A stretch of DNA of 64,000 nt. Source: Phialophora verrucosa. Its lineage: Eukaryota; Ascomycota; Eurotiomycetes; Chaetothyriales; Herpotrichiellaceae. Below the pieces are notes generated by a model that saw only the letters and a list, made by a program, of their open reading frames with translations, made no database searches and was not told where the DNA came from. The DNA lies in contig MSED01000003.1 in the NCBI GenBank assembly GCA_002099365.1, forward strand, positions 2,232,001 to 2,296,000, written 5' to 3'. Positions 1 through 9,951 of this stretch are shown here, one piece after another. The translations under genes and the position numbers were made by a program. The stretch's first letter is position 1, and the number at the start of each line of letters is the position of its first letter.

Positions 1-578
1 CCATACCTTCACGGCGGCAGCCGGATTGGGCGCAATGCCTTTCTCCGGAGGAGTCTTTCCCATCCTCGCAAGAGTACCACAGCCGGAACGAGGTATCGTC
101 ACTGCCAGAGCATGCTTATCGTCTGCCGTTCGAAAGCTCGAATACTGACCGCTACGATGATGAATCTGCGTACGGGAGACAGTCTCGAAAGTACACCAGG
201 ACACATGATACTCACTACCCACATACGACCCAACCAAGAGAACCTTCTCGTCGCCGCCTTCTACCATTGCCACAGCCTTCCAGTGGAGCTGTTTCCCCTC
301 GGCCACACTCGAATGCAAATAGTGCGGTCAGCTTTGCCTCGTCAATCGCGGAACAATTACATCCACAGTCTTTGGACAGGTCGCATCCTCCGCCAGCTTT
401 TGGGCGTTACTCGGGGGGGATGGATTTCGGCTATGAACGTGGAAGTGGCTTCGGCGGCTCGGCCGGGACTAGATCTGCAAGTGGGAAAGCCGAGGCATCG
501 AGGAAAGGCGTCTTCCTAAGGGCAAGCTATGGTGTCGACCTCGGAGATGTGCCTGTGGGAATCATGGCGGGAGGTTGA
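1..578 (+). CDS. 3' end of an unidentified protein-coding gene (5' part outside window)
   Basis: The reading frame starting at base 3 is open from the window edge to a TGA at 576-578, about 191 codons with no stop. The translation is low in complexity and rich in Ser, Arg, Pro and Tyr, with an Arg-Arg-Arg stretch, a Pro/Ser segment and a Gly/Ser-rich tail (FGYERGSGFGGS). This resembles the disordered C-terminus of a larger fungal protein. No domain is recognisable, so no function is assigned. The start, any introns and the N-terminal domains lie upstream. A chance open frame of this length is possible but unlikely given the continuous openness to the edge. Confidence 0.55.
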   Translation, partial: IPSRRQPDWAQCLSPEESFPSSQEYHSRNEVSSLPEHAYRLPFESSNTDRYDDESAYGRQSRKYTRTHDTHYPHTTQPREPSRRRLLPLPQPSSGAVSPRPHSNANSAVSFASSIAEQLHPQSLDRSHPPPAFGRYSGGMDFGYERGSGFGGSAGTRSASGKAEASRKGVFLRASYGVDLGDVPVGIMAGG

Positions 579-2008
579 GGAACAACAACCTCGAATCTGC
601 AAGCCGACCGCCGTGAGTGGTTACTAGTGTCTATGAACGCCCAGATCATGCAAGTTCAGTTGGAGGTTACGACTTTTTGATTCTTGCTTTTTGAAGAAAT
701 GTATCGGTGCTGGGCTTAGGAGATACCAGCCTCAGGTTGGAGCGAAGCGGTTGGGACGCAAGGCGGCTACTTCTTGCTTACCTGTATCTTGGATAAGGGA
801 CGGATTTCGGTGGCTTGCGGAGTTCAGTCATGTGCATACAGTATACCCCAGTTTGGACATTCAGCAACTTCAGAAAAGCTTACAATTGGAAACAGACGAA
901 GGGCCCGATTACACTGATGTCTCTTGTCGAGTTGGAAATTCACTGCTAGACAACGTGCAAGAGAGCTTGTCAACGACACATCTTTGACCGAGTTCGAGGT
1001 ATTCCCAACGAGATCCAGCAGCAGTCGCTCTAGTATCATCATAGTAATGCCCACGATTCGTACAGGCCGGTTTCTTAACCAAGGGCAGAGACGGTACACG
1101 ACGAATACAGTCAGTCCTCTCAAAGCAGTCTTCGAAGCCAACCAGCTACTCGTACACACATCCATGCCCCCAAAAATGATGTCCCTCACGACCCTCCCCC
1201 ACAATCCCCAATGGTATGAGTAGAGAAGTCCAGAAGCAAAAACTCAGAGGTGCACACCCCCACACGACGCATTCAACGCCTACAAGTAATTAAGTATAAG
1301 TACAAGTATTTCAGAGACCGCAATGGCCTCAGTACGGAGTATGTATTATTACATTGTCGGTCACCAGCGAGCCAGCCAGGACGGCGGATCCCATCACGAA
1401 CCGGAACGGAAACCAAAAAAAACGGCCCGATTACAGTAGTAGCCACAACCCGCCGCCTGTGCGATAGCCAAGTACTCGTACGAGTATCGAGTATCGAGTA
1501 CCGAGTACCGAGTATATCTTGCATGACTTGTCGCCGCCATTGTCCAGGCAGTTCAGCCCGTTAGCTTGATTGGGTTATTATCTTACTGGAAAATGAACAA
1601 GCTTGGCGTCTGGCGCGCGCGCGCGTGTGTGCTCCCTGTACGAGGTACAAGGTACTCGTATCAGTCTTGGCGGAGCGTGGCTTTCTTCTGCAAGCTATGT
1701 ACTGTACCGAGTATGAGGGACTTGGACCTCTTCTCTTTCTCCCTTTTCCCTTTTAATCTTTGGGGGCTCTTAGTGCTCGTATTGAGCGATACCTGATGTT
1801 TCAGGGCGTGCTCGGATGCAAATCATGCGTCGTGCCGTCACAGATCTTATGCACGATCTACTACCATGTCTAATTCTTCCCTATGAATGGGATTTGATCA
1901 TTCAAGTGTCGTACGTACTACTGGCAGTGGTCACGCAACCCCAAACATTTGGCCAACGACGTCGCGACGATGCGCGGATTCTACACACCCTAACTTGAAC
2001 AGATCTAT
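579..2008. other. Intergenic region with short tandem and alternating repeats
   Basis: No convincing coding signal on either strand; the open frames present lack domain character and overlap one another. The region holds a 7-bp tandem array at 1481-1515, an alternating GC/GT tract near 1613-1631, and scattered GTACTCGTA-type words (for example near 1648). It separates two 3' ends: the partial gene on the left and the permease, which is transcribed leftward. Confidence 0.6.
1481..1515. repeat. Five tandem copies of CGAGTAY (7 bp)
   Basis: Five head-to-tail 7-mers are visible: CGAGTAT, CGAGTAT, CGAGTAC, CGAGTAC, CGAGTAT. They sit directly after the palindromic word AGTACTCGTACGAGTA at 1471-1486. 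The same core recurs singly in other intergenic parts of the window. Confidence 0.85.
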
Positions 2009-3835
2009 TTACTCGATGATCATACATATCCGGGCCAGACCCTTCCTCTTCTTCAACGGCACCTCGGCGTCAATGACTTCCTGGAGGCCCGTCTGCATGT
2101 CCACCTCCATGGGATCCCAGGCCCACTTGTCGCGCCAGAAGAAGATCCTGTGGCCAAAGTACATCACGAGGAAGATGGGGATGCCGATGTAGTTCGTCAG
2201 GAAGGAGCTGGCTGACCATTTGCTGGGGAAGAAGCAGGTGAAGCCATTGATAAGGCAGAGGAACGTGAATGACACCATGGCGATCCACGCTCCGTACGGT
2301 TGGATCCAGTTGCGATAGACGGGCTGGATGTTCTGCGCGGCGGACGCCTTTCGGAACCGGAGAAATATGATCATGCAGCAAATCCATGACGTCATGCCCC
2401 ACGTGTTGGTTAGGGAGACAAACCAGTTGAAGACGGTGGAGCCGTCGTCGGCGACGTTCAAGTACGCGAGAGCGCAGAAGAGGGAGGACACGGCGACCGC
2501 CATGCTAAAAAGAAACATTCGTTAGCGTGGATCTAATGCCAAAAGGAGGGAAGAGGCAAGAGCACTCACTATGGCACACCCCAGCGGTTGCAGCGTTTGA
2601 AGATCCGAGGAGCGGACCCTTGCACCGCCAAGGAGTAGAGAGCGCGCGAGGAGATGTACAAGAATGAGTTGCCGGACGACCATGCCGAAATCAGGATAAC
2701 CGCGTTGACGATGGAGGGGAGCGTGGTGATACCCGCGTTTGCGACAGCCACAACGTAGGGAGAAGATCCAGCTCCAGCTCCGCCGTTGGTCAGTCGCTCA
2801 TCATTGCTCGGGCAGGTTACGCCAATGGCGAGGACGCCCAGGACATAGAAGATGACGAGTCGGTAGAAGTAGCGTTTCGAAGCGATCGGGAGGTTGCGTC
2901 GGGGCGATTCCATCTCCCCGCCGGTAACGACCAGAAGTTCCGGTGCAAAGGTGAAGGGGAAGACCGACAAAACAACCGTTTGCCAGAAAGAGACGAAGCG
3001 CCCGGTATCGCCTCCGACGATGTAAGGATGTGCTGCGCCGGGGTCGTTCCAGTACCGGAAGCCTAGGCGGTCGTGGGAGGGCCCACCGCCCCAGAAGAGA
3101 ATGAAGCTTAGAAGGAGCAGGCCGATCATCAGGATGACCTTCGTGCCTGCGAACCAGAATTCGGTTTCGCCGTAGAACCTGACGGGTAAGAAGTTGAGGG
3201 CGATAATCACCACCAGCATAATTGTCATCCAGACAGCGATGTTGACGTCGTTGTGCCAGTAATTGATGACAAGACCTGCGGCTGTGATTTCGTATGGAAC
3301 CAAGATACCCAACGCGTACCAGTAAAGGTAGCCCAGAGCAAATCCCATGGACCGAGAAACGTAGCGATAACCGTAGAACGACATCGTGCCGCCATGGACC
3401 GGAAGATAGGCAGCCACTTCAGTAACGGCGGTCACGACGCAGTAGACCAGGAACGTCATCAACAGATAGGCGACCAGAATGAATGCTGGGCCACCGACGG
3501 CAAGAGTTTGGCCAGAACCGACAAAGAGACTAAGCGGGAGAATTGTTAGTTGCGTCCGAAAGTCTCGCCACGAAGTCGAAAGGCGCCAAAAGGGACATTG
3601 CGACGTACCCAGTACCGATAGTTCCGCCCAGAGCGATCATCTGAGCATGTCTGCTCTTCAGACCACGGTGAGTGATGTTATAGCGCTCATCGAGCAGATC
3701 TGCGGCGATGATTGACTCCACGACAGACGTCTTCCGGCCGGTTGTTGAGTGTTTACGGTCATGCTCGTCGACGGAGGTTCGGCTTTTGATGGGCTCGATG
3801 CCCTTCTCCGGGTCGGTGTAGTCTGTCTCAGCCAT
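2009..3835 (-). CDS. Amino acid permease (YAT/APC family), 3 exons
   Basis: A plasma-membrane, proton-coupled amino acid permease of the fungal YAT family. Exons on the minus strand are 3835-3609, 3529-2570 and 2504-2009, with introns of 79 and 65 nt. They total 1683 nt and encode 560 residues, a normal family length. Splicing intron 1 restores the TM1 signature GGTIGTGLFVGSG, which confirms the junction. The hydrophilic N-terminus of about 80 residues is followed by repeated hydrophobic segments, about 12 in all, including the conserved VPYEITAAGLVINYW region of TM4-TM5. The start chosen is MAETDYTDPEK at 3835; an in-frame ATG 35 codons upstream exists but reads through likely leader sequence. 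Substrate specificity (acidic, proline or general) cannot be read from the sequence. Confidence 0.93.
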
Positions 3836-5548
3836 GGTGACAACGATACTGCCTGCCTGGTAGAATGTCCTCTCAGTGGGAGCTGTCCCGCTCAAGGCGA
3901 CGTTTGAGAACGATGGACTTGGTTGCGAAAGGGCGACCAAAGCAGGTGGGAGGAGGGAGGAGGCGGCCGGGACATGGTCAAAGACGAGGGTCGGAAGGAT
4001 CTCTTATAACTCAGTCAATGGAACTTCAGCGCGTGGTATGAGCACAGAAACAGCAACGCAACAGACAAGGCTCGAGCTGACTGCCAGGTGGGGTGGGATC
4101 AGAATAGTGCAGGACTGTAAGTGGCTATTGATAAGGTAGTCTGCGAAGGGGCAGGCGAAGGCGAGGTGTAAGACTCGTGCTGGTCGCTCTTGGCTGCAAC
4201 CCAGCAACTGGCCCTTGGCCACCCGCCATCGAAGCTCCTAGGCCTGCTTCCGCTGCATACTGTATCTTTCCGCAGGGGTCATTGATCTCACCTTCCTTCC
4301 CATTGGACCCTTGTCTCTCCAAAGCCAACGGGACCTGATATCCCTACACGGATGCCCAGCCAGCCCGGCGAAGAGGCTGCGATAAGCATCGATCGACGCG
4401 TTGATGTCGTCTTGACCAATGTCTTGACACCTGCTCGATTCATCGATGGCGCAGTGGCTTTGGGTGCGGGATGGGCTTGCTCAAGCTTTAGCAGCGTCGA
4501 GTATACTGTGTACGCCAACATCTCAACCGGCGTCGCGTGCAATTGCTATTCGTGCTATGCGTTCGACTCCGAAGCGAGATGCGAGCTTGAGCACGAGTCT
4601 GATGATGCTGCATGGTTGCAATGAGCTATTGCCCCAACTGCATGCCTCATGGCCACGCCGCGCCACGTGCCGAAGCCTGGTGCTGCAAGCATCGTCCCGG
4701 GAAAATGGGAATGCGTCTGTCTTGGCCGCGGCCGTCAAGAGCAGGCTCGCAGGCAGGCAGGGACTCATCCTCCTGGACGACTGAGAAGTGCTGATCTGAT
4801 AGGCGAACCTCCGATCCTACCTATCTCAGGCACCAGCCCAGCCGACATGTATCTGCCTTGCCCCACGCTTCCCGAACTCAAACGCTCCTCCATCCCAGAG
4901 AAGAAATTGTCATCATGCACGTCGGCATTTCCCAGTGATGCTCTCCACGATATTGGTAGGGCGCTGGATATGTGCGTCACGGTTTCTCGATGGTTTCAAG
5001 ATTGTCCACCTCAAGATAACAAGATTGTGGCCTGCAGAGCGGACATGTCCAGGCTTCTAGACCAAAGGTTATTTGCCCCTGGCTTCCCCAGTTTGCCCAG
5101 ACTAATCTACACACCCGTCAAGCGGAGATATGGGCCTGTCAGGCCTGTGTGTTGACACGGAAGAGCTCCCGGCCACAAATTCATGAAGAAGGAGGACTAC
5201 AAGTGAAGATCCAGAGGACACGCGAAGCCAGCAACATCGCGGTCGGTGAATCAATTGACGTAGAATTGTTGCCCAGCTGTAGGATAGTATGTTCCAGCGC
5301 CGGGTGGGCCCGCCCGGACATGCCCGCAGACATCGAGGGTGCAAGGCTCAACGCTCGCCAGTGTATTGCTCCTGTGGACGACACGCATCTCTGTGTGTCG
5401 CGTTTGCCCTTGAATAACACGCCTAGTTTCAAGCATATGCTATAACAAACCAAATACCCGATCCAAGGTGAATGATAGAAGCTGAGGCGCATGAGAAGAT
5501 CATCTGAAGATTGTGACATTGAGAACGGAGGCAGCTTTAATCGACGGA
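3836..5548. other. Divergent intergenic region between permease and P450
   Basis: This 1.7-kb stretch lies between two divergently transcribed genes and should hold both promoters. Several short open frames occur on both strands, but none shows a domain, convincing splice structure or consistent composition. I see nothing else that I can support. Confidence 0.6.
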
Positions 5549-7108
5549 ATGCCTATCAGCTTGTGGGTCGTGTTGGCCCTTATAATTTATGCTGCGACTC
5601 TTTCTTCCTCACGTGCTGCAAAGCTCAGGAAAGTCCCCGGCACATGGCTTCACGCGACGACGAGATTCAGACTGGCTTGGGATGCATGGCACGCTCGCTC
5701 CGTTCATGCTATCCACAGCTTGCACCAAACATACGGCCCAGTTGTTCGCATCGGACCGAATGAGATCTCATTCAACAGTCTGTCTGCGCTGAGGACAATA
5801 TATGGCGCCGGCAGCGGCTTCGAACGAACCGCCTTTTATCGAATGTTCGATGTCTATGGCCGACCGAATCTGTTCACATTCGCCTCGGGCCAGCTCCACC
5901 GCGAACGAAAGAAGCTGATCAGCCACATCTATGCGAATCAAACAGTTCTGTCGCCTCACTTCTCGGCATTGGTGAAGAGTAAGGTGGCCGCCTACCTCAA
6001 CCTGCTTGAGCGAGAGCCGGAGCTGGGCAGCGAGATATTCTCGAGTCTGCATTACTTCTCCTTGGACGCAATATCAGAGTTCGTCTATGGACCTAAATAT
6101 GGAGGCACCACTGCTCTGGCGGGATCCGAGCAGTCAAGGGATTTGATCCAAGACATACTCAATCCAGCCCGACGGCGATTGGCGTGGTTCGTGGTTCACT
6201 TTCCTGCTTATGCTAAGTGGATCACGACCCGCAGCGGTATCCTGGAGAGACTGCTTACGTCGATGGGTTTGATGCCGATGCGGAAGCCTTTCACGTATTC
6301 TGGCATCCGTCAGCATGCATTGGAAGCCTTCCGCAGCTTCAAAAATGCTCCAAGCGAAGACAAGGCCAAGGGCGCAGAATCAACCGTCATTGGGCGCTTG
6401 TTCCGGGTACAGAAGGAGGCAAACCTGCCCGATTTGGACATCGCTTCTGAATGTGCTGACCATTTGTTGGCAGGAATCGACACCACTTCAGACTCTCTGA
6501 TGTTCATGATCTGGGCCCTTTCATTGCCTGAGCACAAGGAATACCAAGACAGGTTGAGGGACGAGTTGTCGCAGATCTCCGTGGACAGCCAAGGGCTTCC
6601 TGAGCCGAAGGATCTAACTCAACTGCCCTATCTGAATGCGGTCGTCCGGGAATCTCTTAGGCTGTACGCACCCTTGCCGACCTTCGAACCTCGCTCCGCC
6701 CCCGTCGATACTGTAGTCGATGGCTACGAGATCCCTGCAGGCACGGTTGTGGGCATGTCACCATACTGCCTCCACCGAGAAGAAACTGTGTATCCGTCTG
6801 CCTTGACTTTCAGACCGGAGCGATGGCTGGCAGATTGTGGCACCCTCATCCCTGAATCCGATCCCAGGAACCGATCTTTCTGGGCTTTCTCCAGCGGCGC
6901 ACGCATGTGTATTGGAATGCATCTGGCAAACGCGGAAATGCTGACCTTACTGGCTGCGTTGTACCGGAAGTACAAGACTTCTGTAAAACACCCGGACACG
7001 TCTCCAGGTATTACAAGCCGATTCGAGGTTTTCTTCGATGAGAAAATGCCGAAGATGGTGGAACATGAGTGTCACATCAGCTTCACGAAGCTCGACGAAA
7101 GTGGTTGA
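5549..7108 (+). CDS. Cytochrome P450 monooxygenase, intronless
   Basis: Heme-thiolate monooxygenase of 519 residues, probably ER-anchored. The ATG at 5549 begins MPISLWVVLALIIYA, a single hydrophobic N-terminal anchor; the frame extends upstream but only through a GTG. P450 signatures in order: I-helix AGIDTTSD near residue 308, ExxR (ESLRLY) near 368, FRPERW, and the heme loop FSSGARMCIG with the axial Cys near 454. All key residues are intact, so the enzyme should fold. No intron is visible, which is uncommon for a fungal P450. The substrate is unknown. Neighbours are a permease and a hypothetical protein, not an evident biosynthetic cluster, so a role in xenobiotic or lipid oxidation is as likely as secondary metabolism. 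Confidence 0.95.
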   Translation: MPISLWVVLALIIYAATLSSSRAAKLRKVPGTWLHATTRFRLAWDAWHARSVHAIHSLHQTYGPVVRIGPNEISFNSLSALRTIYGAGSGFERTAFYRMFDVYGRPNLFTFASGQLHRERKKLISHIYANQTVLSPHFSALVKSKVAAYLNLLEREPELGSEIFSSLHYFSLDAISEFVYGPKYGGTTALAGSEQSRDLIQDILNPARRRLAWFVVHFPAYAKWITTRSGILERLLTSMGLMPMRKPFTYSGIRQHALEAFRSFKNAPSEDKAKGAESTVIGRLFRVQKEANLPDLDIASECADHLLAGIDTTSDSLMFMIWALSLPEHKEYQDRLRDELSQISVDSQGLPEPKDLTQLPYLNAVVRESLRLYAPLPTFEPRSAPVDTVVDGYEIPAGTVVGMSPYCLHREETVYPSALTFRPERWLADCGTLIPESDPRNRSFWAFSSGARMCIGMHLANAEMLTLLAALYRKYKTSVKHPDTSPGITSRFEVFFDEKMPKMVEHECHISFTKLDESG

Positions 7109-7569
7109 CAGTTGACAGACGGGCAGCAACTGGCTGATAGTCACACTTCCCCTGAATCGGGAGAGGGCAGGATAATAAAGTCGCGATCCGAAGATCCAGA
7201 ACACGCGGCAAGGCGTGTACCGCGCCAGACGGGAATTCAATCTATATGCGCGCAGCCGTACCCGAAGCTGGCTGATTTGACAAGAGGCTGCCAACTCAGA
7301 ACACCCGGGCTACACAAGAGGATTAGGTTGGGAGCACCTGCGAGGATTTGTACCTGCTCCTGATCTAAACTGGCCAGAGGTGCGGCAGAAATTCTGTCCA
7401 AAGATAACACAACAGTTGACACTGAGCTGATACCCTTGTGCGGTCGGGGCTTATGCCAATCTATTTGACAACCTTCCAAAAACCTCTCTCCTCGTTGCTG
7501 GTATGTGTCTCTTTGTTTGTCTACTTCCTCCTTCATTTCTTGATCCTACAGTACGGAACTGCTGGCAAG
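7109..7569 (+). other. Intergenic region and 5' leader with probable 5'-UTR intron
   Basis: A 51-nt stretch at 7501-7551 begins GTATGT, is T/C-rich and ends CCTACAG, as a fungal intron does. It lies just before the likely start codon at 7570, so it is probably a leader intron. An alternative is that an in-frame ATG at 7453 is used and the stretch is an intron within a longer N-terminus. Confidence 0.45.
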
Positions 7570-9051
7570 ATGTGTATTACGGAGGTTTGGACCTACCGCG
7601 AATGCGGCTGTTTCTACAATCACAGCGTGCTCTGCCGGTCTTATCAAAATCAGTCATTCCCTTTCTTTGCCCCAAACGTACAATACCCATTGCGCCAATG
7701 GCTTCAAGAAACGGGAGTCCACTCCGAGACGGGCTACAAGCAGTTCGGAGAGCGAGCGAGGCCTGCCGAAACTCCAAACTGTGCCGATCACCGCACTGTC
7801 CAGAAGTCATTTCTCAACCAGATTTGCGAAGATTGTCTGCTTGTAGAGCTTAAGGCTAGGGACAATTCTTCCTGTGATGGAGACAATGCATATGAGACGT
7901 CGGTCACTATTCCAGAGACAGGAGAGGGCTTGATTTGGGATAGCGAGGTGAAAATCGAGATCGAGGGCCAGAATATGGTGTCTCCGACAGGCCCAGTCGT
8001 ACAGAATCCTCCCCACACTGTCATCGAACCCCGTGACGACGGCAAGGGGATTTTCGAGAGTCAGGTCGAGATCACAATCGAGTACGAAGACCACAGTGTG
8101 TTTGAAGAAGACTTGTCTTCACCAATTTTCACAGCAACGCAACGCAACTGGTGCTCGCGGACCTCTTCCGTTGGAGCATCACCACCAAGTGCACGCCACG
8201 CCGGTCTTTACGAATCTGAGTCGCTCGGCTACCGGAACAAGAGGCATAGGCGTGATTTTCAGAACAAGCTCTCTGAACTTGACGACGCTGACGATGAATT
8301 CGAGTATGCAGAGCGATTTTCGGGCAATCCTCAACAGACCAACCGAGGACGGCCATTGACCCGATCAAACCTGCATACGGTTGAGATATGCGACCTAGAT
8401 GCAGGCGCGCCTGTCGACTCTGTTAGCGTGCGTACTGCTGGCCGGAATAGGTCCAGATTCCAAGGCCTCAGGTCGCTGTCCACAACATTCCTCTCTGGTG
8501 TGAGAGCCGAGGAGGCTCGAATTGACGAGAACTCGCCAACTTATACCATAAGCACTTCATCCTCGCCAGGGTCACAATTGAAGAACCCCTTCCGCGCCAT
8601 TCGCAGCCGCAAAAGCTCACCACTTATACAGGAGCTGGGTTCCCTTAGTTTCCCGGCTTCGGAAAATCCTCCAATCAATCCATGTTCGGACCACATCCCG
8701 AACCTTAAAGCACAAAAATCGCGGCCTTTTCCGCCTCGAAAGTCGATCTTGAGGGACTTCACACTCTTTCTGGCTAGAGACCGCAAAAACACCCAGGCAG
8801 TGTGGCCGCCATCCGACGTCACATCTCAGGACATAATTCAGAGCTCAAGCAGCATGGGAGAAGATAGCGACGGCGACGATCACAATACGACCTTCTCAGG
8901 AACGCAGAAATCTGAATCCCATTCTGATACTGTCTTTGAGACCGATTCCCGAGTCACCAGTCTGCAAAACGAAGGGGCGCCTCCAAAAGACGCGGATGGG
9001 GACGGCTCGGGCTGTTGCATGATCTCGAGCATCCGAAATCGTCGACTATGA
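7570..9051 (+). CDS. Hypothetical protein with Cys-rich N-terminus
   Basis: A 493-residue protein without a recognised catalytic domain. It begins MCITEVWTYRECGC, a Cys/Tyr-rich start that I recall from many uncharacterised Pezizomycotina proteins; further cysteines follow within the first 110 residues (CRSYQ, CADH, CEDCLL), possibly a metal-binding knuckle. The remainder is acidic, Ser-rich and likely disordered, with repeated VxIEIE-type segments near residues 120-180 and basic patches later. The start at 7570 is preferred because the upstream in-frame stretch looks like a spliced leader; starting at the ATG at 7453 would add 39 residues including a hydrophobic segment. A regulatory or nuclear role is only a guess. 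Confidence 0.7.
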   Translation: MCITEVWTYRECGCFYNHSVLCRSYQNQSFPFFAPNVQYPLRQWLQETGVHSETGYKQFGERARPAETPNCADHRTVQKSFLNQICEDCLLVELKARDNSSCDGDNAYETSVTIPETGEGLIWDSEVKIEIEGQNMVSPTGPVVQNPPHTVIEPRDDGKGIFESQVEITIEYEDHSVFEEDLSSPIFTATQRNWCSRTSSVGASPPSARHAGLYESESLGYRNKRHRRDFQNKLSELDDADDEFEYAERFSGNPQQTNRGRPLTRSNLHTVEICDLDAGAPVDSVSVRTAGRNRSRFQGLRSLSTTFLSGVRAEEARIDENSPTYTISTSSSPGSQLKNPFRAIRSRKSSPLIQELGSLSFPASENPPINPCSDHIPNLKAQKSRPFPPRKSILRDFTLFLARDRKNTQAVWPPSDVTSQDIIQSSSSMGEDSDGDDHNTTFSGTQKSESHSDTVFETDSRVTSLQNEGAPPKDADGDGSGCCMISSIRNRRL

Positions 9052-9951
9052 ATACCCTGCGTGCTGTCATCAATGACCTGAGCCTGGGACTTGATGCCCA
9101 AGTCAGCCGTCCGTCACGGGCTTCAATCTCACCAGACGAAAAGAGGGTGGTACAGTGTCGAATAGCTGATGTTGCCGAACTTGGTCAGATTGGCACACCA
9201 GAACTGTTGATGCAGCAAGAGCAGCTGCACGATCATCAGCATGGAGAAGCGGCGGAGCATTCTCCAGTCCGCCCTTCACGTCTGACTGCCTTGGAGTCGT
9301 TTGTGGGAGAAGCCAGGCCGTTCAATCAGTACTCAAAGCAGACGCTACACCAACTCGGATCAACACCAGCTTTGAAACGGAGGGCAGATATTGAATCCTA
9401 GATAGTCTAAGAGGAAAGAGGCTCTGCCTGTGCAAATGAGTCACGAACACTAGCCGGCACATCGAGCATGAATGCCGACCATGCAGCGAGAAGGCGTTGG
9501 AGCGAGATGAAACGGACATGCGCAAGGGGGCAGAATGGCAGGTTTGAAGGGGGGATACGTGGACCAATGGGAATCGAGCTGTGGCATCACGTGACTTGCG
9601 GCGAGGCTTCGAGAGTTGGAGTCGGCGGTGGAGTCTCAATTCATGCACAACTCGCTGGCCAAATTTATTGTCACAACGCCCATAGTTTCTATTTTGCAGC
9701 TGTGCCTCATACTTAACGATCGCCTTCAGTCGAGATCGCCGGGTGTTTGACTCGCTGGCTACTGATTTGTATCTGCCTTCTTTCCCCGAAGCCACACCCC
9801 TCTGCCGCTGTATTTGATCCCGGCCTGGACCCAACAGTCCGGCCTCCCAGCAAACACGCGCCGGTGCACATTCCAGTCCTCCATCAACGTTTCGTGATCG
9901 TGGCGACCGACTGCCCTTATTTGTGTATGCCATAGGCCACTATCCATCATC
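9052..9951 (+). other. Intergenic: 3' flank of the hypothetical gene and importin promoter
   Basis: No supported gene. Open frames on both strands in 9015-9933 lack domain features and have no sensible splice context. The last 200 bases are pyrimidine-rich before the importin ATG, consistent with a promoter and leader. Confidence 0.6.

Noticed and set aside
4352..5155. Overlapping plus-strand frames between the permease and the P450
   Set aside because: Three overlapping frames of similar length with no domain; most likely shadows of GC-rich promoter DNA.
9322..9933. 203-codon minus-strand frame upstream of the importin gene
   Set aside because: It lies antisense in the importin promoter, is Arg-rich without structure and has no recognisable family.
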